Both the position numbers and the translations under genes were made by a program. From assembly GCA_022592445.1 (NCBI GenBank), contig JABYQR010000182.1, forward strand, positions 24,912 through 88,911: 64,000 bases of DNA. The letters run 5' to 3'. This document shows, piece after piece, positions 24,299 to 36,461 of this stretch. The DNA comes from Cytidiella melzeri. Taxonomy: Eukaryota; Basidiomycota; Agaricomycetes; Polyporales; Irpicaceae. Below the pieces are notes generated by a model that was not told where the DNA came from, did no database searches, and was given only the letters and a program-made list of their open reading frames with translations. The first letter of the stretch is position 1; each line of letters begins with the position of its first letter.

Positions 24299-27200
24299 CT
24301 ACGTTGAGATGTTGCCAAGGTCGACGTTGTCCTCTCCTATAGCAAAAATCTCGCGAAAGATCTCCTTTCCCTGAACAGATAACGGAGGGAGCTGCTCTTC
24401 ATGTCCAAGCGATATGTGGTCTCTCCCAGCCTTGATACGCCGCAGCCGCTCCTCATTCCAAATTTTCTCCAAGCTCTCCGACAGGTTCATCAAGCCGAAC
24501 AAGAAGCCGCGGTCAGGCTCGTCAGGATAATGAGGAGGGAACCGCGCGTATATCAAACCCGTCTCAGGGTCCACTTCCGCCTGGTATCCCTTTCCACTCG
24601 AAACCTCCTCCGTGTCAATGCGGCTGACATATGGAGGGCACGGCAGCCAATCGTGTCCCGTCGTCGTATGCGCAAAATCGACGAGACGTATCTGAAGCTC
24701 CCCTCGCTTCCTCCTCCTACTGCACCGGTTAGCAACAGGACCCACAAGCAAATCCTCACTGCGCGCACGTCGCAGCAGCCCTGTGCGAGTGGCGTTCTTA
24801 GTCGCCTCGCCCGACGCGCGGTTGTCCATCTGACGCTCGAGCGACTCCCCACGCTTGCTGCGCGAGGACGGATTGTCCAAGCTGGTCGCGTGAAACGCCT
24901 CTTGGACCTCTCTGTCTCCATCGTAAATCATGAGGAGACTGCACCCGTAAAACCGGAAGCCCTTCAGTCTGTAAATGATGCGCGCGAGAGCATAGAGTTT
25001 GCGAAGGATGACTGGAATTTGGTAAACGAGCAAACGCTCGCCGTCGTGCAGGAAAGATGCGAGGACGGACGGAAAATCGTCCTTCCGTACCTCACGGCCC
25101 TTGTACTTGTCCTGAGAGATGTATGATTGCGTGACATTATTCCAGACCTGAAGGAAAAGAAGAACAGCAAATGTCAGATTGTGACGGCAATTGATATCCA
25201 ACAGCAAGCTATTCCTTATACGAACACGGATAGACAGCCATGACAAGGGTGGACACATCATACAGAATTAGAATCGCCATGTATGAAAGGGCTACGCAAG
25301 CCGTTCGAATCCGCGATAGCACACAACACAAGCACACACTTACCTGCATGCCGCAAATTCTAACCCCCAAACTCCGGCTCGTCGTCCTATCGCATTTCTT
25401 TCGCTGGCTCTTCTTCTTCATCGGCGTCGCGTCCATTCCATACTGTCGAGTACCCATTTTCAAGTCCAGAACGCACGAATGTTTCAAACGTCCGGTGAGG
25501 TCCTCCATCAGGATGAAGTGGTTCTGACGTGCCGCGGAGCTTTCTAGCGACGTCCCGTCACCCGTCAGGGCTGACGAGTGCTCAGTGGCCATATGCGGCT
25601 GCATCAACACCGGAAACGAGGTGTGTTGAGCAGGAGGAGAAGGCGACTTGTGTCGATGACACCGTGATACGAACGACGAGCTCTGGACGTTACTGGAGTC
25701 GTACTTCCTCGATGGCTCTTGTTCGTCGTTATTGTCGAAATCCTCGAACGGGAAAATGTCCGACGGCTGGGCATCAAAATGCTCCTCGCTGCGAGTCCGT
25801 CGAAGACTCTGGCTCAAGGACAAGCCCTCCTCCAATCGCAACCGCTCGATCTGGCTAAGCTTCTTCCTGCTACGTCTCCTGTGCACAACGCTGTCGCCCC
25901 TCCCAATATCAGCTTCAACATCGGCCATCTCGCCATCGTCCTCCGCCCGAGTGCTACTATGGCGTCTCCTAACAATACGGCGCAGCAGCGTACTGAAAAC
26001 GTGGTCCTTGAACTTCGTATTGACGGTGGTGGATCCAGTACCTCCACACCAGCTCAACGACGTGGATGCAGGCAGCGGGGAGCCTAGTGCCGCCGTAGTT
26101 GCTGTGTCAGAAGCCAAAGAGCGTAGCGGGGGGCGAGGGGACGGAGTTTTTGCGACGTCCTCCGACAGGAGCGAATGCATTGCCCGAGGAGATGCTTTAG
26201 GAGTGTTTGCTGGCGTAGGCGCATCGAAGTTCACGTCCTGCACACGGGCCAGTGGACTCTTGACCTCGTGCAATTCACGTAAGCTCCCCGGTGCACTGAA
26301 AGATGCGGCGCGGTCTGCGCTGCCAGACAATGCGAGGTCCGGACTGGAAGCAGTGTATCCATTGAGATGATGATGTCTCCGTAGATGGCGATTGACAAAA
26401 TTGGGGCTGTGGTTGTTCGTACCTGCCGCAGACTGTGAAAGCGCGCGTCCGCGACTGGCCCTGAGCATCCACTCAGGAATGATGTGCCTGTTCCTGTCGA
26501 GAACCACCTCCGGCATTTCTGCTTCATCATTGTCAGTGTCGCCGCCCGCGCCTTCTTCGTCGTCGCCGGGAACGGCTCCATTGTCGACTGCGTAGCCCGG
26601 CAGCGCGTCGGATGCCGACTTCGGCAGACGAGGGCGACGAAGGTGGCCAAGCTGGCACCTCTCTGAGAAGGACCCTGGCTGAACAGTGACGCCACGCGGA
26701 ACTCGCCGATACGTGACAAGCATGACTCCCAAATACCGTGGTATAAAGTCAAGCAGGGGCGGTGCCTCCCTTTCCACGGCCTCGTAAAAAAGGTTCTCTC
26801 GCGACACGAGAGGCTACGGGAGATTCGGTTAGCACAACCATCGTTCAACTTGAGAATTCAAGCTCACTTTACAAACTGCGCTTTTAGTGAATTTATAAAT
26901 CGCGCTATGACCTCCTACCTGATTCTTGAACGGACGGAGAGGTATATGTGGTAAACTCTCTTGCGATAAGTTAAGAGTCCACTCAGGTACATGATGCTGA
27001 CTGCCAATTTGTAGAGCACGGTCCTCATGCTCAAGCTCAGCACGACGAAATGGCGACAACATACCCCTGCCGGCATGATGCTCGTCCTCATCGCTGGGAT
27101 GGCGAACAAGAGGCTGTGGCGCCGGACTAGTCCGTGAGGGGGAAAGTGGGAAAGGGGTTGATGCAGAAGTGGTAGAAGTAGTGGTTGTGACAGAAGCGGT

Positions 27201-28481
27201 CTCCCACGCAGACTCTTCGTCTTCTTCTTCGTCACTAGACCATGGCGACAAGACAGAGGAAGATGGAACAACGGAGGAAAAAACAAAAGGTGGCTGACCA
27301 GGGAGGGATTGCGGCAAGGAAGTCGGCGAATGATGCGAGGCTGAGGGCTGTTGGATTGCGGGGGGAGGTATTTCGTGTTCAGGTGAACGGATGAATACAG
27401 CACTGGGAAGTATGGGCGTAATATCGGGCTGATCATGTGGAGTTGAGGTAGGACGATGCATAGAGGAGCGGGAGCGGCGATGAGGCGAAGCGGGTACCGC
27501 ATGGCTTGATAAATCCTGCAGAGTGGCCACCGATGAAGACGACGTTACAGAATCCGGGGAGCCAACCTGAGGGTCATCGACTCTATCCTCTGGCCAGAAG
27601 AAAGGTCGCTCTCGTGGCCTGCCTCGTCCATCTTGGTCGGCTGCTATGGAGTTACGCCACTGAACCAAATTGTGCTTCACCGAGTCTCGCACGGACGGCC
27701 GACGTTCCGACTTTCTTCTCCGGCACTCAATCTCTCTTGTCGAACATGCGGAGCTTGCACTTTCCCTCGTCCTCACTCTCTCCAGTGCCGTAGTGCTCTT
27801 CTCCCTCCTCACCGCCACTGCTTCACGATCTGGCCATTCTGAACGCTTGACAAACTCGAACTCTGGTTCTTCAACATCTTCAAGCTGGTGCGAAGAGCTA
27901 GAGGCGTGGTGAGAATTAAAGGGATTAGAGGTGGAATCGAAAGAGCTAGGCTCCTCAGATACCGGCGTTGTCACGGTCTCCTTGAAGAGATCAAGTGAAG
28001 CGGCAACCTTGCGACCGATACCAGAAGATGTCGGAGGTATTGAGTGAGTTGTCCACTTTGCGGGCCTGTTTGAGGAGGAGGAGGAAGCAGAGGAGGAAGC
28101 GGAGGAAGAGCGCCGTGACAGGGGCCGGTTAGAGCCAGTAGACTTTGAATGGACCGAATCGCCTAGTACAGTGCGCGAGGATGGCAGGGTGAGGGCTCTG
28201 TCAGACTTTGCACGCACGGCCGAATTGCGATGTGCAGTAGGTGAGCGTCGACCGGTCTTTGTGTCGGTGACGGACCGGTCACAATCTGAGTCATGAAAGA
28301 TGGTGGACCATCGAGGGCTAACTCTGTGCGAGGCTGCGCGAGAAGCAGAAGGTCGAGAGGGCGAAGGCTTGCGCCTCGAAGACTCGAGCGAGAAGCGGGA
28401 AGTCGTTGCGGTTGAAATCGAGGTCGATGGCGAGCAGGAGAATGTGAGTTCGTTGGGGGAACTGGCTGTGCGAGGTCCCAT
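24299..28481 (-). CDS. KCS1: Inositol hexakisphosphate kinase (KCS1 family), long disordered N-terminus
   Basis: The enzyme converts IP6 to the pyrophosphate 5-IP7. Three exons (28481-26868, 26813-25344, 25147-24299), all phase 0, give about 1310 residues. Residues 1-480 are Ser-rich and disordered. The kinase begins near [17 protein letters not shown] and continues [19 protein letters not shown] and [11 protein letters not shown] large insert rich in Ser/Arg lies before [16 protein letters not shown]. The family PxxxDxKxG motif appears as [14 protein letters not shown], with Pro replaced by Ser-Cys context. The C-terminal part shows [15 protein letters not shown] and [10 protein letters not shown], the catalytic/metal-binding segment. 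A further basic insert separates these two. The start is the first ATG in a frame open further upstream. Confidence 0.92.
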
Positions 28482-30137
28482 CAACTTTATGGCAAGTGAA
28501 GGGATAGACGGGCGAAGAGACGGAGGATGAGCGGGTGTTTGTGCGGTGGAGGGACAGGAAAGGAGGGAACTGACCTTGGTACAGGGATGATATAAGTTGT
28601 TCGTCTTGATATAAGACTCAAGCAACGTTGCTGCAGATCCTAGAAGTATGGCCAGCAACTGAATATAATATTTCTTGTCTCCAAACGCAGAGCTTCAGAG
28701 TTGGTGGGGAGGAAGAGAGTTGCAAGTCGTCGCAGGTGAGCAGAAAACCTATCCGCCCGTGACGATAGAGGAAACAAAGCACGTGGGTCCCCCATGGCCA
28801 GACGGCTGACAAAGCATTCTTGCCCCGCCAAGCATCCCGACGCGCTCGACGTCCTTCCAGCACACACACGTTCTACTCTATCCATACAAGTGCCCAGCTC
28901 GACACTGCGTCCGCCGTCGACCATAGGTTTATCTGCAAAGCGCGGCATATGGCGCTCCTGGGCACTAGGGACCACAACCGAGGCACGCACGTTTGCCCTC
29001 GTTGTGCTCAGCTGCCACTGGTCGGTCGTGTCTGGCGGCATGTCTCCCATCTTACATACCACACCACACAGTCCAATCCTCGTCTGCGTCGTGGCCAATG
29101 TAGTCCTCTCGCCGCCTCCTTTGCGTGATCACCCCCCGCGCAGGTGCGTATCTTCGTATCGCCTCACTCTGTCTGATCCAGCGTACGGCAACGCATGTTC
29201 GTCCCATTCCAATGCCAAACAATTACAGCACTTGCTGCTGGTTTGAATTCAAGGTCGTCAACCACCAATAACATTTCACGCGGCGTTCATCTGGCGAGGT
29301 AATCATACCGTCACCTGAGAGTCATCGTCCACGTTCCTTACGCCATTCGCCATCCCTCGATCAAGGAACTTGCCGCCGCAGCGCATATATCCTCCGCCAT
29401 GACATGAACGTGTACGCCCTCAGCAACGTCCTCGACGACGCCGGATCTACGGCCCCATCTGCCTCAAGCTTATCAGCTGCTGCAGAAAGTCCAACCTCGT
29501 GTTGCTCATTCCCGAAGACTGCCCGCGGTTCGGCCTTCTCCCCGCAGCTCGCCGTTATCATCCACCCTTTCTCAAACATGTGGCATATCGCCAAAAAACC
29601 GGATCTGACTCGGTTTGATCATCTGTCAAACCTGTAGATGCCCTGAAGCAACTGTCCACATTGTACCTTTCTGTCCAGACCTTGCATCCATTGAGGGTAT
29701 CTCTGTCTGAAACTGGGCTTTCTCATTGAGAGTGTAACTTGCAAGATGACTCATGACAAAATGAGACTGAGCCTAGGCCTGTATGGTGCAGTCTAGAACA
29801 TTCCAAAATAGCTCACATGATCAGCTAATCAGACCAAATAAGGCTAGACTGATCAAAATTTGATATCAATGTGTGAAACTAGTAGAGATAGGGGTGGGAA
29901 CTTACTTCATTATTTGCACAGAACAAATACTGATGCCTATATATGGTGCTCAATGGAACAATTGTTCCATAACCTCCTTACTTCTTGCCCCCATCTCCTC
30001 AGAGAACATTTGGGCAAGTCTTAATTTACTTTTTCAACATCATACAATAACAGCTTGTTCAATTCAGCACAAGTACTGAGGCTCTAGACTACCTACATAC
30101 CCTTTCCTTCCCCCGTTTTAAACCGTTTATTGTTACA
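28482..30137. other. Large divergent intergenic region; AT-rich island begins near 29600
   Basis: The region is 1.66 kb. The left part is GC-rich and probably the KCS1 promoter and leader. At about 29600 composition shifts to AT-rich, which continues into the following ORF. Short open frames (e.g. minus-strand 28640-29098 and plus-strand 29404-29637) have no recognisable domain, and I do not call them genes. Confidence 0.5.
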
Positions 30138-32171
30138 ATGTCTGTTGTCATTGCTGCACAATCAAACAAACGGCCAGAACAGGATGTTACACCTGTAGTG
30201 CCCTTTGTTGATCAACAGTCATTGGTAACATCTCTGAAGGCACTGCCACCAAGCAACATGAACATTGTCAACAATGTTCATCAAGAGAACCTTGAAACCA
30301 GGAAACTATCCACAGACAACAATGAATGTGAGTACATCATAGTCAGTAAAAGTCATTTGAACAATGCTCACAAATCTGTAGCTTCAAATACACCATCAAA
30401 TTCCAACACATGGACAATTTCCAAGAATCTACAGGAACAAACAAGCACATTGTTGAAACAATGTAAACACAAACTTTTCCTACTGCCAGAAATTCTTTCT
30501 CAACAAGCATCTTCCTCAACAGTGTCAATCACAACTCTGTCCACATCTTTCAACAGTCCTGTAAGTAGTCAAGCTCTCTGCAACAATAGTACCACTGCTA
30601 CAGCTACACTTCAGTATGCAGTGAAGGTGCCCTCACCACTTGGCCCTTATGCACATTCTCCAAGCTCAAGTTTGAGTTCTATGCATGCACCAAAGCCAAG
30701 ATCACCTTTGTTCATCTCTACCTTGCTGCGTGCAGCAAATCAAACCGAGGCGCGCTTCCAACAAGCTACAATCAATCGACACCCACGCCACGCGACAGTA
30801 CTAGGAGGTCGAAGACAACACCGCTACACGCCTTACCGGAAACCATTTCCGGCGAGCTATGTTCCGGCGGCTGCGGCCCCTTTTCCTTCCCGTTTCGAGA
30901 GATCCGCCGAGCTTACCAGAGGAGGTCCCCGTATACCCTATCTTCCCAGAGACCAGCAAGAGATCATTGTACGCGGGTTCGTCAAGCGCATACATCCAGC
31001 TGCAGCGCAGCTGCCTCAGGCGTGTCATACCCCGACGCTCACGCAGTCTGCGTCCATTCCTCAGACACCACAACACCAGAAACAATCTCCAGTCGATCAG
31101 GTGCGCGCCACCGCCGGCAAAGACGCAACTTTGCAAGTCCTCGAGGAGCGCGACGGCAGAGTTCAGTCTGGTCGTGTCCCAGATTTCGAGCCTGATCTCT
31201 TCCAGTTTGAACTGCAATACCCATGTGAAGACGAAGGGAACGTAGCCGAGGACGACGGGTCGGCGTGCACGGCTCGCAAGCGTCAAGTCTTCACTGATCT
31301 TTTCCCACCTTCGCCGCCCTCGATCCAAGCGCTTTCGAGATCACCATCACCGTCGACCAGCGACGAGGGCTATGAGGGGTCTGGGACAGATGGTTCTGAG
31401 ACGGAGGTGGACGAGCTCGTGTACGAACAGATGGACGACACTCACCAAGTCCCTGCTTACAGACAACGAGTCCCAATACCACCACCCGTAGCGCGCGACT
31501 CGCCACCACCTCTCCCACTCGAGGCCCCCGCTTTTTCTCAGCAGCTCGTTCCATCTCCCATCCCTCACCAAACGCCACCCTCTGTACTCATTCCTCAGAC
31601 CCAGAGGGACCATTTGGTCGCCGCGCCGTCTGCACCTGATAAGTCTACCAACTGGGCGTTCACAGAGCGGAAACTCGGGTCCGAGCGTAGAGTGAGGCAG
31701 AAATTGAACCACAGCAAAGGATCAAGCAAGAAAGCAAGCGACTCAAGGCACTTTCGTCGTGAAACGGGAGCCAAGTCGTTACCGATGACCACCAAGGGCG
31801 ACCCAATATCGCGCAGGCTCTTGGCGGAATGGAGCAAAGAGATCCAAACGTGGTACAAACTCGGAAAAAGCCTCGAAGTCTGCAACAGGCCAGAGGATCG
31901 CGCCGTCTTGAAGAAACGGTACGAAAGAGCCTTGGGAATGGCCTTTAGGGTCGACAACGAGAACAGCATGTCGTGTGGCGTCAAGAATATGGACTGGACG
32001 ACTCCCGGAGCCGGACAGTTTGCCAAGTTCTTGTACAAAGCGAAGGACTACGCTGTCGATGAGAGGTGGGGGTCACAAGCGGTCGCATTGAAGAAGCTCA
32101 TCGAGGGATACTGGGAGCAAGTCAAGAGCAGGTTGAAGATAGCGGAGGGAGAGCGAAGGAGGGCGGTGTAA
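30138..32171 (+). CDS. Unknown 677-residue protein with a composition break after about 200 codons
   Basis: This is a single uninterrupted ORF. Residues 1-200 are Asn/Ser/Thr/Gln-rich and encoded by AT-rich codons. From about 30735 on, codon use becomes GC-rich like the rest of the window, and the chain changes to an Arg/Pro-rich disordered region. An acidic, Ser-rich stretch follows (SPSPSTSDEGYEGSGTDGSE), then a folded-looking C-terminal block. That block starts ISRRLLAEWSKEIQTWY and ends YWEQVKSRLKIAEGERR, with a charged helix and W residues. I do not recognise a domain. The single long frame argues that the C-terminal part is real. The N-terminal part may be a recently captured exon (see findings). 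A shorter product starting at an internal ATG is possible. Confidence 0.6.
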   Translation: MSVVIAAQSNKRPEQDVTPVVPFVDQQSLVTSLKALPPSNMNIVNNVHQENLETRKLSTDNNECEYIIVSKSHLNNAHKSVASNTPSNSNTWTISKNLQEQTSTLLKQCKHKLFLLPEILSQQASSSTVSITTLSTSFNSPVSSQALCNNSTTATATLQYAVKVPSPLGPYAHSPSSSLSSMHAPKPRSPLFISTLLRAANQTEARFQQATINRHPRHATVLGGRRQHRYTPYRKPFPASYVPAAAAPFPSRFERSAELTRGGPRIPYLPRDQQEIIVRGFVKRIHPAAAQLPQACHTPTLTQSASIPQTPQHQKQSPVDQVRATAGKDATLQVLEERDGRVQSGRVPDFEPDLFQFELQYPCEDEGNVAEDDGSACTARKRQVFTDLFPPSPPSIQALSRSPSPSTSDEGYEGSGTDGSETEVDELVYEQMDDTHQVPAYRQRVPIPPPVARDSPPPLPLEAPAFSQQLVPSPIPHQTPPSVLIPQTQRDHLVAAPSAPDKSTNWAFTERKLGSERRVRQKLNHSKGSSKKASDSRHFRRETGAKSLPMTTKGDPISRRLLAEWSKEIQTWYKLGKSLEVCNRPEDRAVLKKRYERALGMAFRVDNENSMSCGVKNMDWTTPGAGQFAKFLYKAKDYAVDERWGSQAVALKKLIEGYWEQVKSRLKIAEGERRRAV

Positions 32172-32696
32172 TAGGAAAAGACGCGGCGAAGCGCCGAATT
32201 CGTAGCTACGGATCGTTTTGACGCTGGTTTGTTTCAACCGTTGCACCGCGTTCCAAATTGGGAAGGTTTCATTGTTCTGTTCGTCTTACGCTATACCAGT
32301 AAAACCAGAGTAGCTGGATATCGCATCCCTGTAATTGTATTAGTTGCTCAGACCGCCTAGGGCTTCGCATCAATAGTACCACTCAAAACGGTCTCGGTTT
32401 CCAATTTCCAGTTGTCAATACTATTCATCGTATGCCTCATGCCATATGTTGTCTTATGCCTGACTAGCCATAACATCGAAGTAGCGACAGAATGACAGAA
32501 GTGCCCGTGCAAAATTGCAATCAGACGCTACTTTACCATGCCGGAAACAATATCAGACTAACGAGATCTATGCAAGTAACAACGACAGCCATGCATACTC
32601 ATCTGCCTGCAACTGATGATCCACATGAGTAAAAACCCCATCAGTACTAGGCTTGTTATCGTCGGACTGTCAACATACATTGAGACAATGTGCTTC
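32172..32696. other. Intergenic, no gene seen
   Basis: This is the convergent 3' flanks of the unknown 677-residue gene (+) and MTP18 (-). No features are visible. Confidence 0.5.
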
Positions 32697-33522
32697 TTAT
32701 AATTCCCTCCGCTCTCCAGGCTTGACCGCATCTGGGCTGCTCGGCGCCGGATGTTGCATGAGCTTATGCTCTATCCATTCGAACGCAAAATCCGTCACAT
32801 GCTCAACAGGCTTGTCAAAAAGGTACGGCAATACCGGGACGATGGCAAGGCCAGTCACAGTTGGCCCCCAGGTCTTCAAACGGGGATTTTGCACGTTGGT
32901 GAATGCCTTCTTAGCTTGCTTGACAGCGGTATGAATCGTGAACGCAGGTAAAGCCCTGTAAGAAAGAGAGTAGTAACAGTATGAGCATCATAATCAAGAG
33001 AAACGGAGGCATTGAGACATACATAGACGCCACCGACTGGAATACAGCACGCTTGACTGCTACCATGCCCACTCGCGTTGGCTCAGAGAAGTTCGCGGCC
33101 TCTAGAGGTGTTGGGCGTTGCCGATATGCCTTGTACGACTCATAGCCAACATCTCTGTCACACGCAAGCACCACACACTCCGTGTATCAACATGGGGTTA
33201 TAGAAGAGAGCACGCATGGGCTCACCCGCCAAGATACATCCACGAAATCCCGTACGCCGCTGTGACAATTGCAGGTGGGACGACCGGCCTGAACGCCTCA
33301 CCAACATCACTAGTCTACGTGTCAATTCGTCTCTGTGCACAATAGAAGATGCCTGAAACGAAGACGTACGTATGCGATGTATCTGGTTCCTGCCCGCAAC
33401 GCTGTCCTCAATCGAGCACCATACGCCATGTAACGAACGTCGGAATCTGTGCTGTCCACATTGTGATCCGCGAGTTCCTTGACGGTATCCGTCGCTTTTT
33501 GTACTGTTGTGGTTTCTGGCAT
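32697..33522 (-). CDS. MTP18: Mitochondrial fission process protein 1 family (MTP18)
   Basis: From ATG 33522 the protein starts MPETTTVQKATDTVKE, then YMAYGARLRTALRAGTRYIAY. It next shows SDVGEAFRPVVPPAIVTAAY with GISWMYLGGDVGYESYKAYR, the defining block of the family. Further exons give VGMVAVKRAVFQSVASMALP and TWGPTVTGLAIVPVLPYLFD, then PVEHVTDFAFEW. Four or five exons are present, ending at 32697. MTP18 is an inner-membrane protein with several short hydrophobic helices that affects mitochondrial division. The biochemical activity is unknown. Confidence 0.9.
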
Positions 33523-34108
33523 CGTCGACGCTGCTGTTCAAGCTCGCTCACGGTGGAAGGCAAAGAAACAGGACTTAAGATATGCTCAAAGGATGGTGGT
33601 GGGACAATATGCCATCAAAGCGGCTCGGAGAGGTGCGGAAGTTGTTGCTGTGTCACCTTCGTTGAGTCATTACTCGAAAGTCGGACGAGTCCAAAATTCA
33701 AACGTCAAATTCTCAAAGCTGATGCTTCACGCTCGAGCTGCAAGTCCAGAAAGAGTATTACTGTCTGGTTTTGTAAAATAGATATATATAACACGGTATG
33801 TATGAAGTGGATCTATGACTAGCATAACGTATGCGATGATGATAATGATGATGAGAGAATCCTTGTTGACGATGCAAAAAAAACAGAGTTGAGAAGAGGA
33901 GACGAGGTACTACCCTGGACGGATGAGTCGCGGACCAATAGAGCCCGATGGAGGCCACGTACGCCGTGGAATTAGCCACCGAAGTGAATGGGAAGGGATG
34001 ACCTATGTATGCAGGTGACCCACCATAGGGACTGTGCGAAAGGAAGAGTTATTCAAGGGGTCAAATTGTCTATCAGCCAGTTCAGTTTATCCAAATTCAC
34101 ATAGCCTA
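33523..34108. other. Intergenic, no convincing gene
   Basis: The upstream flank of MTP18 and downstream flank of the forkhead gene lie here, both on the minus strand. A minus-strand frame at 33758-33979 could be a spliced 3' UTR or extension of the forkhead transcript (acceptor-like TTCGCACAG upstream of it), but no matching donor is evident. Confidence 0.4.
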
Positions 34109-36192
34109 TCATGACTCCCCAAGGCGCGCTCTCTTCGACACATGTGCGTCCGACCCTTCGTCGTCATCGTCGTCGACAACAATGATAGGTGAACCCGGGC
34201 CCTCCTGTTCAATTGGGGATGGCTGCAGTGACGCCATAGGAGGGTGAGCCGTCGCAGGGACTGTCGTTGGTATCGCAGGTGTGCTCGTCTGTCCTTCAGA
34301 GCCAGGTGTAATACGTATCGGTAGAGGAGTAGTGGTAGAAAGACCATCTCCCGTTGCGATTGGGCGTGAGACTTGAGGAGCACCGCCGCGCAACTTCTTC
34401 ACTCGTCCTTTTACACGTCCTCGGCCGCCCTCCGCACGTAGCTTTTCCTTGTAGAAACGCACGATATAGCCTTGAAGAATCTCCAAAGCCTTCTGGGCGC
34501 CAAGACCCTCGAGATCGCGCACTTGCTCTGGCGTAAGGTGCGAGAAAATAGCCGGGTTGAGGATCAGGGAATTTTGGTGCAGCACGATAGGTTTGACTTC
34601 TGCGGGATTACAGGATGAGTCCGGTGAAGACGAAGGAACCGGGCCGATGATTATCGGAAGTCTGACAGAAGGAGGAATAGGGGGTATAGACGATGGCGCT
34701 TGTGAGGAGGCTGACGCTTGTGGCGGATTGAAGGTTTGTGCCTGATGTGAGCTGGGTTGTACGCTAGAGGTGACGGAATGAGCTGGTGCAAAGGACGTTA
34801 AAGTTGATGTGTGCTGTGACTGCGGTGGATGAGGTATTGCTGCTGGCGTAGGCTCGACTTTGATAGGGATTGTGGTCGTGAGCGGAGGTGCTGACACGTT
34901 CGTGCTGTGGAATTCTCGTTTCACGAGGGGAGCGGAGGTTAGGGGAGGGGGTAAAGGTGTCCCTTTCGGTTCACCTTTCACACTTCGTCGAAGCGGCGGC
35001 CCAAGCAAAGCGGTATCTTTGCCCTTCTTGCTGAAGAGTTTGCCCTCTGCTTGCTTACGGGCATCCTGTTCCTCGAATAGATGCTCGTGTTGTGGGTCTA
35101 CGGACCACAACGCGCCCTTCCCTTTCTCATCTGGGCCACGTTCTAACTTCTTGAACGCACGATTGGATGATAGGTTATGCCTAACAGAGCTCTGAATCAT
35201 ATAGAGAACAAAACACCACATTGAGTCGCATTATACAAACGTATATGATGCATGTCACACACCTCCCAATCTTTTTCAGAATACTTGTACCATTCGTGGG
35301 TATCTTGAATCCATTGACAGATGTCCTGAAGAGAACCCCGCCCTCCGAGGGCTTTGATTGCACGATAAGAGAGTTGCGCGTACGTATATTGCGGCTTTGG
35401 TGGCATGTCATCTGGTTGAACGCGAGGCAAAGCATCCGTCGTGTCCGCTTTCTTGCGCTTCTTGTTCGACTTGTTGCGTGAAATCGAGTTGGTATTAGGT
35501 AATGACGGTTCGAGGAGTGGGGGTACTTTCTTCGGTGGCAAGGCTTCATCGACGGCTGCTGCTGGCGGAGAGCAAGGTGGAATGGAGGACGGCGGAGATA
35601 TAGAAGTCACATCCAGAGACGTAATGTCCACTGAAGGGGAGCGACGACGATTCCCTGCGGAGGAATGGGAAGACGGAGAGGGAGAATCTTCGGGAAGCGC
35701 AATGGGAGGCGGGAGGACGAAGTGAAATGTGCGCGACGCAATCTGTATTTGCGACCTAGGGATTGTTTGAGACGGGTTGAGAAACTTTGAAACAAGAGTG
35801 ACATACCTATCCCCTAGGGAGACCCTACTTCCGCTTCCCGACCAGACACCATCGACCCAAGCACCGTTCCTCCCAACAACGACAAGAACGAACCGCTCCT
35901 CCTCTTCATCGTATTCGATTCGTGCGTGAAGCCGCGATACGCTCTTGAGAGGTCCAAGATCGACATCTACTTGAGGATTGTCGGAAGACGATGCGGTATT
36001 CGATGGGATGCAACGTCGGCCTATGGTGACGTTTAAAGTCTGAAGGTAGTAGGTGAAACTGGGGAAGACAAGGCTGTAGTATGCGCTAATCTTGTCAGGA
36101 GAGAACTCTTGCATGGCGTCGTCAGCATTGTGAACGACAGAAGCCGCGTTGTTGAGGGTATCCTGGGCGTTGTGGGCGACGGCAGTGGCCAT
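34109..36192 (-). CDS. FHL1: FHA-forkhead transcription factor (Fhl1-like)
   Basis: From ATG 36192 (first in-frame ATG) the N-terminal region carries an FHA domain. It shows TIGRRCIPSN, VDVDLGPLKSVSRLHARIEY, NGAWVDGV and FHFVLPPP. A proline/serine linker and basic NKSNKKRKK follow. The forkhead (winged-helix) domain starts KPQYTYAQLSYRAIKALGGR and continues ICQWIQDTHEWYKYSEKDWE. Splicing adds SSVRHNLSSNRAFKKLERG, the recognition helix, then GALWSVDP. The C-terminal ~320 residues are low complexity (Pro/Ser/Thr). The FHA-plus-forkhead order is shared by Fhl1 (ribosomal protein gene control) and Fkh1/2 (cell cycle). The V-D-L-G-P phrase favours Fhl1, but the assignment is tentative. About four exons. 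Confidence 0.88.
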
Positions 36193-36461
36193 GGTAGTGG
36201 TGAGCTCGAAAGCAGCTGTACGGCAGAAATGACTAGAGAGCCATCCGTTTTGGGTCAAGCGGCACGCCGGAACGCCGGGACGCCGGATTCGGAGCGCCTT
36301 ATGGTTCGAATTGTGTACCGTCGCATGTTGCACAGCATAGGGAGAACCTGACCCTGCTCGAGCATGACCTGAATGCTATCAATTCCAAGGTTTCATATGT
36401 ACACGTAGATGATAATATTCTACAGACTCTCTTAGCCAACCCAGAGCTCAGCACGATCGCC

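Noticed and set aside
28640..29098. Protein gene upstream of KCS1 on the minus strand
   Set aside because: Composition is leader-like and there is no domain. It probably lies in the KCS1 promoter/5' UTR.
29404..29637. Short plus-strand ORF before the AT-rich island
   Set aside because: It is 77 codons with low complexity, no homology signal and no splice partner.
33758..33979. Additional C-terminal exon of the forkhead gene
   Set aside because: An acceptor-like site exists, but the upstream frame already ends in TGA at 34109 and no donor precedes it.
35441..35725. Plus-strand ORF opposite the forkhead gene
   Set aside because: It is the antisense shadow of a Ser/Pro-rich coding exon.
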